Shown here: piece by piece, positions 8,271 through 17,247 of the stretch | Numbering within the stretch: the stretch's first letter is position 1 | How the letters are laid out: each line of letters begins with the position of its first letter | Assembly (NCBI GenBank): GCA_021780435.1 | Contig: JAJXYV010000200.1 | Coordinates: forward strand, 35,192-99,191 | Origin: Pseudomonadota bacterium | GTDB lineage: Bacteria > Pseudomonadota > Alphaproteobacteria > Rhizobiales > Beijerinckiaceae | DNA length: 64,000 nucleotides | Direction: 5' to 3' | Made by a program: the position numbers and the translations under genes | Notes under the pieces: model-generated | What the model saw: the letters and a program-made list of their open reading frames with translations, nothing else | Told to the model about the DNA's origin: nothing | Databases searched by the model: none

Positions 8271-8905
8271 TCGTCGCCCTCCTCAACCAGAAGGGCGGCG
8301 TCGGCAAGACCACGCTCGCCCTGCACCTAGCGGGCGCTTGGGCAGACCAGGGAAAGCGCGTCACAGTTATCGACGCCGATCCCCAAGGCTCGGCTCTCGA
8401 CTGGTCCGCGCAGCGCGCCAAGGAGGCCGTGCCCCGCCTCTTCGGCGTCATAGGCCTCGCCCGCGACACGCTGCATCGTGAAGCGCCCGAGCTCGCCCGT
8501 GACGCCGACCATGTCGTCATCGACGGTCCGCCGCGTGTCGCGGGCCTGCTGCGCTCGGCCCTGCTCGCCGCCGATCTCGTCCTGATCCCCGCGCAACCAT
8601 CTCCCTTCGATGGCTGGGCTTCGGCCGAGATGCTGAGGCTGCTGGAGGAAGCACGCATCTTTCGCCCGGAGCTCGTGGCGCGCTTCGTGCTCAATCGCTG
8701 CGCTGCGCGCACTGTGATCGCACGCGAGACCGCAGACGGCCTCGCCGATCACGATCCGCCGGTCCTCTCGTCCCGCATCGGCCAGCGTGTCGCCTTCGCC
8801 GATACCGCGCGCACCGGTCGTCTCGTCTTCGACATCGACACCGCACGTCACGCGGTGCGCGAGATCGTCGCGTTGGCGGCCGAAGTCGATCGGGTGACGC
8901 GATGA
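8267..8905 (+). CDS. parA: ParA family partition ATPase
   Basis: MIVALLNQKGGVGKTTLALHLA Walker A; IDADPQGSALDW. Confidence 0.95.
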   Translation: MIVALLNQKGGVGKTTLALHLAGAWADQGKRVTVIDADPQGSALDWSAQRAKEAVPRLFGVIGLARDTLHREAPELARDADHVVIDGPPRVAGLLRSALLAADLVLIPAQPSPFDGWASAEMLRLLEEARIFRPELVARFVLNRCAARTVIARETADGLADHDPPVLSSRIGQRVAFADTARTGRLVFDIDTARHAVREIVALAAEVDRVTR

Positions 8906-9156
8906 GCCCGCGCCCATCCAACCGCCGCTTCGCAGCGCGCCCGCGCGATCCAGAGTCCTGGGTCCGCGCGCCCGAGCCTTCGGCCACGGCGCAGAGCGCC
9001 GGCGACCTCTTCTCCGCGCGGCTGACCGTCGATGTGACGCCCGAGTTGCGCGCCCGGATCAAGATTACGGCCTTCCAGCGTGGCCAGACCGTCGCCGACA
9101 TGCTGCGCGACCTCCTCGCCCGCGAATTCCCCGCAACCGATGGAGGACAGACATGA
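8902..9156 (+). CDS. Small ribbon-helix-helix-like protein downstream of parA
   Basis: SARLTVDVTPELRARIKITAFQRGQTVADMLRDLLAREF. Confidence 0.7.
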   Translation: MSPRPSNRRFAARPRDPESWVRAPEPSATAQSAGDLFSARLTVDVTPELRARIKITAFQRGQTVADMLRDLLAREFPATDGGQT

Positions 9157-9659
9157 TGGCAAACCCCGCCTTCGCGCAGGCGCCGCCGTGTTCGCCCGAC
9201 GCGCTGACAGCCGTCGAGCTCACCTGGCTCGAGAAGCGCGTCGAGCATTGGATCAGGTTCGGCCGCGATGTCGACGAGACGATCATCGATCGCCGCCGCC
9301 GTGTGCTGAGCTTCGCACCGAACACCATCTTCGCCTTCGTCCGCTGGGCCTCGAATGACTTCGGCACCGTCGTCTCACGCATCGACATCGTGCGCACGGT
9401 CATGCCAGGCGAAGCCTATCAGACGCTGCCCTTCGTCCGTCCCGGCGGCGAGATCCTGCTGCGCATCAGCGGCTGGCCGAAGGTCGAGCGCGTGCTGCTG
9501 GCGATCGACGCCATCGAGGCGCTCGGCCTCGATCCAGCCGACGCCGCACCCGATCACTGGCGGCACATCCACAATCGCCTCGGCGCCGGATACGAGCCGC
9601 GTCCTTATGGCCCCGACCAGCATCGCGCCTGGCTCCTGCGGCGGCGGGTGCTGTCATGA
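9153..9659 (+). CDS. DUF2840 domain-containing protein
   Basis: LTWLEKRVEHWIRFGRDVDETIIDRRRRVLSFAPNTIFAFVRWASNDFGT. Confidence 0.75.
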   Translation: MMANPAFAQAPPCSPDALTAVELTWLEKRVEHWIRFGRDVDETIIDRRRRVLSFAPNTIFAFVRWASNDFGTVVSRIDIVRTVMPGEAYQTLPFVRPGGEILLRISGWPKVERVLLAIDAIEALGLDPADAAPDHWRHIHNRLGAGYEPRPYGPDQHRAWLLRRRVLS

Positions 9660-10168
9660 CGCGCTTCGGCTACGTCATGACGACATATTTCGCGCTGCTG
9701 GGTTTCGTCTGGGCGGCCATCTTTCCCGTCTCGCCGAGATTCATCTGGAACGCCAGCGCCAGTGTGCCGACCGGACTCTACGCCATTCATTCGGCTGGCA
9801 CGCTTCACGTCACCGAACTGGTGGTGGTCCGGCCACCCACGGCGCTCGCGGCCTTCCTCGACGAGCGCCACTACCTGCCTAAAGGCGTGCCGATGCTGAA
9901 GCGCATCCTCGCCCTGCCTGGACAAACAGTTTGCCGCACAGACCGCACGATCACCGTCGATGGCGTCGCCATGGGCGAGGCGCTCGACCGCGACAGAATT
10001 GGCCGGCTGCTACCGACCTGGACGGGCTGCCATGTCGTTGCCGGCAACGAAGTCTTCCTCATGAATTGGCAGTCCGGGGATTCCCTCGATGGCCGCTACT
10101 TCGGCCCGCTTCCCGCCAGCGCCATCGTCGGTCGGGCCGATCCCCTCTGGACGCGCGAGGAGGATTGA
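9656..10168 (+). CDS. traF: S26 family signal peptidase, TraF-like conjugation protease
   Basis: FIWNASASVPTGLYAI...PMLKRILALPGQTVCR. Confidence 0.88.
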   Translation: MTRFGYVMTTYFALLGFVWAAIFPVSPRFIWNASASVPTGLYAIHSAGTLHVTELVVVRPPTALAAFLDERHYLPKGVPMLKRILALPGQTVCRTDRTITVDGVAMGEALDRDRIGRLLPTWTGCHVVAGNEVFLMNWQSGDSLDGRYFGPLPASAIVGRADPLWTREED

Positions 10169-10170
10169 CC

Positions 10171-10998
10171 GTGCCCAACCGTCACCCGCCGATCGCCATC
10201 CTCCCGCGCTCGCCCCGCGAACACCCTTCCTCCTTTCCGGCCATGTCCGTTCCGATCGTCGGCAGGCCACAGAAAAGATACCGTCGCTGCCACCGCGTTT
10301 CGGCGTGCATCGGACTGGCAATCCTCACGATGATCGGCTGTCGTGCGGCCGACGCCGAGCCTGCAACGGTTCGTCCCATGACGTTGCGATCGGCTTATGC
10401 GCCATTGGCAGCTTTCGTTGCCGAAGCCTCGCACCGCTTCGGCATTCCGGCGACGTGGATACGCGCCGTTATGCGCGCCGAGAGCTTTGGCGATGTGCGA
10501 GCCGTCTCACCGAAAGGCGCCATCGGCCTTATGCAGATCATGCCCGAAACCTGGGCCGGCCTGCGTCAGCGCTACCGGCTGGGCGCCAATCCGTTCGATG
10601 CGCATGACAACATCATCGCCGGCGCGGCGTATCTCCGTGAGCTTCACGACCGCTACGGCATCCCCGGTTTCCTCGCGGCCTACAACGCCGGTCCCGCGCG
10701 CTGGGAAGACCATCTCGCGACCGGCCGGCCGCTGCCTGCGGAGACGCGCGCCTACCTCACTCGTCTCGCGCCGATCATCGGCGGAAGTTCAGCCGACGAT
10801 ACGGCCATACTCGCCGCCGTGGTGAAGTCCTGGAGCGAAGCGTCGCTGTTCCCAGCGCGCCCGGCACGTCCGCCAAGCGACATGCCATCAGCATCGCCGC
10901 AGCCATCGACCGACCGTTCGGCGCAGGATTGGACGGGTCTCGCGCCGCAGTCCGATGGACTGTTCGTCGCTCTGTCGAACCGGGAGCGGTCGCAATGA
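10171..10998 (+). CDS. Lytic transglycosylase (VirB1-like), GTG start
   Basis: IRAVMRAESFGDVRAVSPKGAIGLMQIMPETW...AAYNAGPARWE. Confidence 0.92.
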   Translation: MPNRHPPIAILPRSPREHPSSFPAMSVPIVGRPQKRYRRCHRVSACIGLAILTMIGCRAADAEPATVRPMTLRSAYAPLAAFVAEASHRFGIPATWIRAVMRAESFGDVRAVSPKGAIGLMQIMPETWAGLRQRYRLGANPFDAHDNIIAGAAYLRELHDRYGIPGFLAAYNAGPARWEDHLATGRPLPAETRAYLTRLAPIIGGSSADDTAILAAVVKSWSEASLFPARPARPPSDMPSASPQPSTDRSAQDWTGLAPQSDGLFVALSNRERSQ

Positions 10999-11245
10999 GT
11001 GCGATCGGTGGCCATCGTGCTGTGGAGGGCTGTGGCGGCGGTTTGTGTGTGAGGGACAGTCAGCACAGGAACCCAGCCCACGGACGGCAAGGGAAAAGGC
11101 CGGCCCTCGGCGCGGCTTATGTGGTTGGGGAGATTGAGGAATTCACCAATTTCCCCGACACCCCCTGCTGGCGCTTTCCGCAAATAGTCAAACGATTTCA
11201 AGCATTCGAGCGCCGTCGGCTTACTTTGCGTCAGGGCCTCGCGCC
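10999..11245. other. Non-coding interval immediately 5' of the relaxase gene, candidate oriT region
   Basis: Only intergenic gap between the transfer genes and relaxase start; no nic site identified. Confidence 0.3.
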
Positions 11246-12997
11246 GTGACAACCCGCGACGACGACCTGCGCATCCGGCCTGGGCGCATCCAGCACGGCA
11301 ACCGCGGCGGCAAGCGTCCCCAGACCTTCGTTGGCGAAGTCATGCGGGCCGCGAAGAAGGCCGGGCATGTCGGCAGCAGCTTCCGGTCGAGCCAGGGCCG
11401 CAGCCGCTCGCGGTTCGGCCGCGGGCGCCGGGCAGCAGTCTCGATCCGGTTGCGCTCGAACGCTCGCCGGGTAGTGATGAAGGCGCGCGTCGTCCGCCAT
11501 CAGGGCACGCGCTTCCGTTCGGCCCCGCTGCCGAAGCATATGGCCTATCTGAAGCGCGAGGGCGTAACGCGCGACGGCGAGAATGCCCGCATGTTCGACG
11601 CCGCTTCCGATACGGCGGATGAACGCGCCTTCGCCGAGCGGTGCGAAGATGACCGCCATCACTTCCGCTTCATCATCTCGCCCGAAGACGGGGCAGAGCT
11701 TGGTGACCTCAAGACTTTCACCCGCGAGTTGATGCAGGACGTCGAGAAGGACCTCGGCACCAAGCTCGACTGGGTCGCCGTCGACCATTGGAACACCGAC
11801 AATCCCCATGTCCACGTCCTCATCCGCGGCCGCGCCGATGACGGTCAGGACCTGGTCATCAGCCGTGAATACATCAGCCGGGGTTTTCGCGATCGCGCGG
11901 CCGAGCGTGTGACGTTGGAGCTCGGTCCGCGCAGCGAGCGGGAGATCCGCACCTCCCTGGAGCGGGAGGTGAGCGCGGAACGCTGGACCAGCCTTGATGG
12001 CGCGTTGCGCGACATCTCCGATGAATGCGGCGGGGTCGCCGATCTGAGACCCGGCCCGAATGCCGAGGACCCGGAGCTGCGGCATCTGTTGATCGGCCGG
12101 GCCACGAAGCTGGAACGCCTCGGCCTTGCCGACCCGGTTGGCTCTGCATGTTGGACGCTGAAGCCGGGCCTTGACCAGACCCTGCGCCAACTCGGGATCC
12201 GGGGCGACATCATCAAGACCATGCACCAGGCAATGAGCACCGGCGGAACGGAACCCGACGTCAGTACCTTTGCTCTGCATGGCGACGAACCGTCCGATCC
12301 GGTGCTCGGCCGGCTGGTGAAGCGGGGCCTCGACGATGAGCTGAAGGGGACGGCCTACGCTATCGTCGCCGGCGTCGACGGACGCACCCATCACCTCAGG
12401 TTTTCCGATCTCGAGATGACCGGCGACGCGCCAGCGGGGGCCATCGTCGAGGCGCGGGCCTATGACGATGCCAAAGGTCACCGCCGCCTATCTCTCGCTA
12501 CGCGCTCCGATCTCTCGATCGAGGCGCAGGTGACGGCGTCGGGCGCGACCTGGCTTGACCGCCAGCTTCTCGCCAAGGACCCGCCGCTCAGCGGCGGCGG
12601 CTTCGGCGCCGAAGTGCGCGATGCCATGGACGCGCGCGTCGACCATCTCGCCGCGGAAGGGCTTGCCCACCGGCAAGGGCAACGCATGGTCTTTGCCCGG
12701 GATCTTCTCGCCACCCTGCGGCGGCGGGAATTGGATGACGCGACGTCGAAGCTGTCGACCGAGACTGGGCTGGCCTACCAGCCATCCGCTGAAGGAGAGC
12801 ACGTCGCCGGGGTCTATCGCCAGCGCGTGAATCTCGCCACCGGCCGCTTCGCCATGATCGACAACGGGCTCGGCTTCCAACTCGTGCCGTGGCGCCCGGC
12901 GCTGGAGAAGGATCTCGGCCGCGAAGTGCGTGGCGTCATGGCACCGGGCGGCAATGTCGAGTGGAGCCTCGGCCGGAAACGTGGGCTCGGCCTATGA
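11246..12997 (+). CDS. Relaxase/mobilization nuclease with DUF3363 (VirD2/RlxS-like)
   Basis: DWVAVDHWNTDNPHVHVLIRGRADDGQDLVISREYISRGFRDRAAERVTLELGPR. Confidence 0.95.
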   Translation: MTTRDDDLRIRPGRIQHGNRGGKRPQTFVGEVMRAAKKAGHVGSSFRSSQGRSRSRFGRGRRAAVSIRLRSNARRVVMKARVVRHQGTRFRSAPLPKHMAYLKREGVTRDGENARMFDAASDTADERAFAERCEDDRHHFRFIISPEDGAELGDLKTFTRELMQDVEKDLGTKLDWVAVDHWNTDNPHVHVLIRGRADDGQDLVISREYISRGFRDRAAERVTLELGPRSEREIRTSLEREVSAERWTSLDGALRDISDECGGVADLRPGPNAEDPELRHLLIGRATKLERLGLADPVGSACWTLKPGLDQTLRQLGIRGDIIKTMHQAMSTGGTEPDVSTFALHGDEPSDPVLGRLVKRGLDDELKGTAYAIVAGVDGRTHHLRFSDLEMTGDAPAGAIVEARAYDDAKGHRRLSLATRSDLSIEAQVTASGATWLDRQLLAKDPPLSGGGFGAEVRDAMDARVDHLAAEGLAHRQGQRMVFARDLLATLRRRELDDATSKLSTETGLAYQPSAEGEHVAGVYRQRVNLATGRFAMIDNGLGFQLVPWRPALEKDLGREVRGVMAPGGNVEWSLGRKRGLGL

Positions 12998-13106
12998 AGG
13001 TCGCGGCGCCGTCCATCCGATTGCTGCGCCAGCGTGTCCGGGTTCCCGACGCCTCGCAGTCAGAGCTTGCGTCCCCCTCGCGAGACGCTGCTGATTTGGT
13101 GTCACC

Positions 13107-15089
13107 ATGAACGCGACCAAGATTCTCTGGGGCCAAATCCTCCTCGTCTGCACCGTTGTCCTCGCCTTCATATGGAGCGCAACGGAATGGACAGCCTGGC
13201 AGCTCGCCTTTCAGCCGCAGCTCGGTCACCCCTGGTTCGTGCTGTTCGGCTGGCCGATGTACCAGCCGCCCGCCTTCTTCTGGTGGTGGTTTGCCTACGA
13301 CGCTTACGCCCACGACATCTTTGTCACCGGCGGGTTCATCGCGGGAGCTGGCGGCGTCGCCGCAGTAGTCGTGGCGGTCGCCATGTCGGTGTGGCGCGCG
13401 CGCGAAGTGAAGAAGGTCACGACCTATGGATCCGCGCGCTGGGCCGAGGCGCGCGAGATTCGGAAGGCTGGGCTTCTTCATCCCGATGGCGTTCTGCTGG
13501 GCCGATGGAAGGATGCCTATCTTCGCCACCACGGCCCGGAGCACGTGCTGTGCTTCGCACCAACGCGGTCCGGCAAGGGTGTCGGCCTGGTGGTTCCGAC
13601 GCTACTCACCTGGCCAGGCTCGGCCATTGTCCATGACATTAAGGGAGAGAACTGGGGACTGACCGCCGGCTGGCGTGCCCGCTTCGGTCGGGTGCTGCTG
13701 TTCGATCCGACCAACACAAAGAGTTCGGCTTACAACCCGCTGCTCGAGGTCCGTCGCGGCGAGTGGGAAGTCAGGGATGTTCAGAACATCGCCGACGTGC
13801 TGGTCGATCCCGAAGGCGCGCTGGAGAAAAGGAACCATTGGGAGAAGACGAGCCACGCGCTCCTTGTCGGCACGATCCTGCACGTCCTCTACGCCGAGAG
13901 GGACAAGACCCTCGCCGGCGTCGCCAACTTCCTCTCCGACCCCAAGCGGCCGATCGAGACGACGCTGCGAGCGATGATGACGACGCCCCATCTGGGGAAG
14001 AACGGCGTTCACCCCGTCGTGGCCAGCGCCGCGCGCGAGCTGCTCAACAAGAGTGAAAACGAACGCTCCGGCGTGCTGTCGACAGCCATGTCGTTCCTTG
14101 GGCTCTATCGAGATCCAGTCGTCGCCGCCGTTACGCAGCGTTGCGACTGGCGCATCCGCGATCTCGTCGAGGCCGAGCATCCCGTGACCCTCTACCTCGT
14201 CGTGCCGCCGTCGGACATCAGCAGGACCAAGCCTCTGATCCGCCTGATCCTCAACCAGATCGGTCGGCGCCTCACCGAGGAGTTGGGATCGAAGCGCCGC
14301 CGGCATCGGCTGCTGCTCATGCTCGACGAATTTCCCGCACTCGGCCGTCTCGACTTCTTCGAGAGCGCATTGGCCTTCATGGCGGGCTACGGGCTGAAGA
14401 GCTTTCTCATCGCCCAAAGCCTGAACCAGATCGAAAAAGCTTACGGGCAGAACAATTCCATTCTCGACAACTGCCATGTGCGCGTGAGCTTCGCCACGAA
14501 CGATGAGCGCACCGCCAAACGCGTCTCCGACGCGCTCGGCACCGCGACCGAAATGCGCGCCATGAAGAACTACGCTGGCAGCCGCCTAAGTCCATGGCTC
14601 GGTCATTTGATGGTCTCGCGCCAGGAGACGGCGCGGCCACTCCTCACGCCCGGCGAGGTCATGCAGCTCCCAGCGGATGACGAGCTGGTTTTGATGTCCG
14701 GCTGCGCGCCCATTCGGGCAAAGAAAGCGCGCTACTACGAAGACCCTGAGATGAAGGCGCGGATCCTTCCGCCACCAGCGCTTACCGATCCGAAATCGCT
14801 CCCGGCCGACAAACGTCCTCCCGTTCCGCCCGGTGGCGACTGGGCTGGCGCCGTCGTTGCCCCAGCGGCATCCGAGACCGAAGACCCCGCCAACGCCGGT
14901 ATCCGGCGCGAACCGGAATTGCCGGAACACGAGGAGATCGTGCCCCAGCCGCCAAAGCCTGTTCATGAGTTCGAGCCCGCGGACGAGGAGCCGGACGATG
15001 ACGTTCGGCGCCAGCGCATCATGCAGCGAACCTTCGGGACGGTCGCCCGCCAAGTCTCGCTCGATCCCGGCGATGATATGCAGATGTGA
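13107..15089 (+). CDS. traG: Conjugal transfer coupling protein TraG/VirD4
   Basis: FAPTRSGKGVGLVVPTLLTWPGSAIVHDIKGENW; LLMLDEFPALGRL. Confidence 0.97.
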   Translation: MNATKILWGQILLVCTVVLAFIWSATEWTAWQLAFQPQLGHPWFVLFGWPMYQPPAFFWWWFAYDAYAHDIFVTGGFIAGAGGVAAVVVAVAMSVWRAREVKKVTTYGSARWAEAREIRKAGLLHPDGVLLGRWKDAYLRHHGPEHVLCFAPTRSGKGVGLVVPTLLTWPGSAIVHDIKGENWGLTAGWRARFGRVLLFDPTNTKSSAYNPLLEVRRGEWEVRDVQNIADVLVDPEGALEKRNHWEKTSHALLVGTILHVLYAERDKTLAGVANFLSDPKRPIETTLRAMMTTPHLGKNGVHPVVASAARELLNKSENERSGVLSTAMSFLGLYRDPVVAAVTQRCDWRIRDLVEAEHPVTLYLVVPPSDISRTKPLIRLILNQIGRRLTEELGSKRRRHRLLLMLDEFPALGRLDFFESALAFMAGYGLKSFLIAQSLNQIEKAYGQNNSILDNCHVRVSFATNDERTAKRVSDALGTATEMRAMKNYAGSRLSPWLGHLMVSRQETARPLLTPGEVMQLPADDELVLMSGCAPIRAKKARYYEDPEMKARILPPPALTDPKSLPADKRPPVPPGGDWAGAVVAPAASETEDPANAGIRREPELPEHEEIVPQPPKPVHEFEPADEEPDDDVRRQRIMQRTFGTVARQVSLDPGDDMQM

Positions 15090-15094
15090 CGCGC

Positions 15095-15532
15095 ATGAGG
15101 ACCAAACACACCTTTCGCCTCCCGCCCGATTTGGCGGGGAAGCTCGCCGATTATGCCGCCCGCAAGCGCGTGCCACAGGCTCTGGTCGTAGAAGCGGCGC
15201 TCGCCTCGCATCTGTCTCCCGATGGCGCCGATCGATTGGAGGCCGCGCTGGCGCGGCGGCTCGATCGCATGACGCGGCAGATGGAACGGATCGAGAGGCA
15301 CGTCACAATCTCGAATGAGGCGTTGGCCGTGTTCGTGCGCTTCTGGCTGACCAGTACGCCGGCTTTACCTGACACCGCTCTCGCCGCCGCGCAGACCAAA
15401 GGGCGCGAGCGCTACGATGGATTCGTCGAAGCCCTCGGACGCCGTCTGGCGCGTGGACGAAAGCTCGCAGACGAGGTGAGCCAGGACGTCGCTTTCGAGT
15501 CGGAACAGGACGCGACGGCGAAGAGCTCCTGA
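15095..15532 (+). CDS. CopG-family / RHH protein downstream of traG
   Basis: MRTKHTFRLPPDLAGKLADYAARKRVPQALVVEAALASHLSPDGADRLEAALARRLDRM. Confidence 0.8.
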   Translation: MRTKHTFRLPPDLAGKLADYAARKRVPQALVVEAALASHLSPDGADRLEAALARRLDRMTRQMERIERHVTISNEALAVFVRFWLTSTPALPDTALAAAQTKGRERYDGFVEALGRRLARGRKLADEVSQDVAFESEQDATAKSS

Positions 15533-15625
15533 TAGCCGACCATCCCGGCGACCTGTCTTTCTATCCCAGAGCCCTCCCGCCTCATCGCCGTTGTTGCAGA
15601 GACCCATTTCCGGCTCTTTCTAATC

Positions 15626-15672
15626 AACCCCGCTGACACATGCGCCTCCGAGTGAGGCGAACTTGCGGGGTT
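15626..15672 (+). promoter_or_regulatory. Nested stem-loop immediately 5' of trbB
   Basis: AACCCCGC (15626-15633)/GCGGGGTT (15665-15672) enclosing CGCCTC-N5-GAGGCG. Confidence 0.45.
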
Positions 15673-15676
15673 CGCA

Positions 15677-16642
15677 GTGACGACGATCTCTCTTCGGTCT
15701 GAAGCTTTCGCCCGCGGCGCGCGCATGCTGCGCACCGCGCTCGGGCCGGCGATCTCCGCCTATCTGGAAGATCCCAGCATCGTCGAGGTGATGCTCAATC
15801 CCGACGGTCGCTTGTGGATCGACCGGTTGTCTGGCGGCCTCGAAGACACCGGCTGCCGCGTTACGCCCGCAGACGCCGAACGCATCGTGCGCCTCGTCGC
15901 GCACCATGTCGGCGTTGAGGTGCATGCGGGCAGTCCGCGGGTCTCGGCGGAGCTGCCGGAAAGCGGGGAACGGTTCGAGGGCCTGGTTCCCCCGGTGGCC
16001 GCTGCGCCGTGCTTCGCGATCCGGCGTCCTGCTGTCGCCGTCTTCACCCTCGGCGATTATGTGGACGCCGGGATCATGTCGGACGCGCAGGCCGAGCTGC
16101 TGCGCGCGGCAGTCCGCGAACGCAAGAACATCCTCGTCGCCGGCGGCACCTCGACCGGCAAGACCACGCTCGTCAATGCTCTGCTCGCGGAGGTCGCCAA
16201 GACCGGCGACCGCGTGGTGCTGATCGAGGATACGCGCGAGCTGCAATGCGCCGCACCGAATCTTGTGGCGCTTCGCACCAAGGACGGCGCCGCCTCGCTG
16301 TCCGATCTTGTGCGCTCGGCCCTTAGGCTGCGGCCAGATCGCATTCCCATCGGTGAGGTCCGTGGGGCCGAAGCGCTCGACCTGTTGAAGGCCTGGGGCA
16401 CGGGGCATCCGGGCGGCGTCGGCACCCTTCACGCAGGCTCCGCCATCGGCGCACTACGACGCCTCGAGCAGCTCATCCAGGAAGCCGTCGTCACCGTCCC
16501 GCGCGCGCTCATCGCCGAGACTATCGACCTCATCGCGGTCCTCGCCGGCCGCGGCTCCGCGCGACGGCTCGCCGAGCTCGCCACGGTCAAGGGCCTCGGC
16601 CCGACCGGCGATTACGTCCTCACCCCCGCAGGAGAACCATGA
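15677..16642 (+). CDS. trbB: P-type conjugative transfer ATPase TrbB (VirB11)
   Basis: [51 protein letters not shown] start. Confidence 0.95.
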   Translation: MTTISLRSEAFARGARMLRTALGPAISAYLEDPSIVEVMLNPDGRLWIDRLSGGLEDTGCRVTPADAERIVRLVAHHVGVEVHAGSPRVSAELPESGERFEGLVPPVAAAPCFAIRRPAVAVFTLGDYVDAGIMSDAQAELLRAAVRERKNILVAGGTSTGKTTLVNALLAEVAKTGDRVVLIEDTRELQCAAPNLVALRTKDGAASLSDLVRSALRLRPDRIPIGEVRGAEALDLLKAWGTGHPGGVGTLHAGSAIGALRRLEQLIQEAVVTVPRALIAETIDLIAVLAGRGSARRLAELATVKGLGPTGDYVLTPAGEP

Positions 16643-16968
16643 TGATGATGCTTTCTCGCATTCGCGATCGCATGACCGCGGCGACGGCCTTTGCCGTCGT
16701 CGCGTTGATGACGGCGCCGGCCTATGCCGCCGGCTCCAACATGCCGTGGGAACAACCGCTCAATCAGATCCTGGAGTCGATCCAGGGTCCGGTCGCCAAG
16801 GTGGTTTCGGTGATCGTCATCATCGTGACCGGCCTCACGCTGGCCTTCGGCGAGACCTCCGGTGGCTTTCGCAGACTGATCCAAATCGTCTTCGGTCTGT
16901 CGATCGCCTTCGCCGCATCGAGCTTCTTCCTGACCTTCTTCCAGTTCGGCGGCGGGGTGCTGGTCTGA
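16639..16968 (+). CDS. trbC: TrbC/VirB2 family pilin
   Basis: Signal-peptide-like N-terminus; AAGSNMPWEQPLNQILESIQGPVAKVVSVIVIIVTGLTLAFGE. Confidence 0.92.
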   Translation: MMMMLSRIRDRMTAATAFAVVALMTAPAYAAGSNMPWEQPLNQILESIQGPVAKVVSVIVIIVTGLTLAFGETSGGFRRLIQIVFGLSIAFAASSFFLTFFQFGGGVLV

Positions 16969-17237
16969 TGGAGCACGATGAGCCCATCGGCGGCTTCTAC
17001 GCGCCCGTTCATCGCGCGTTGACCGACCCGATCCTGCTCGGCGGCGCGCCGCGTGCGGTGGCGATCGTCAACGGTACGCTCGCCGCCGCCGTCGGGCTTG
17101 GACTGCGCCTCTGGATCGTTGGCGGCTTGATCTGGCTGATCGGGCACGTCGCCGCCGTTTGGGCCGCCAAGCGCGATCCCGCGTTCGTCGACGTCGTTCG
17201 GCGCCACCTGCGGTATCCGCAGCATCTGGTCTCGTGA
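16968..17237 (+). CDS. trbD: TrbD/VirB3 family protein
   Basis: PIGGFYAPVHRALTDPILLGGAPRAVAIVNGTLAAAVGLGL. Confidence 0.92.
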   Translation: MEHDEPIGGFYAPVHRALTDPILLGGAPRAVAIVNGTLAAAVGLGLRLWIVGGLIWLIGHVAAVWAAKRDPAFVDVVRRHLRYPQHLVS

Positions 17238-17247
17238 GGTTCGACCG

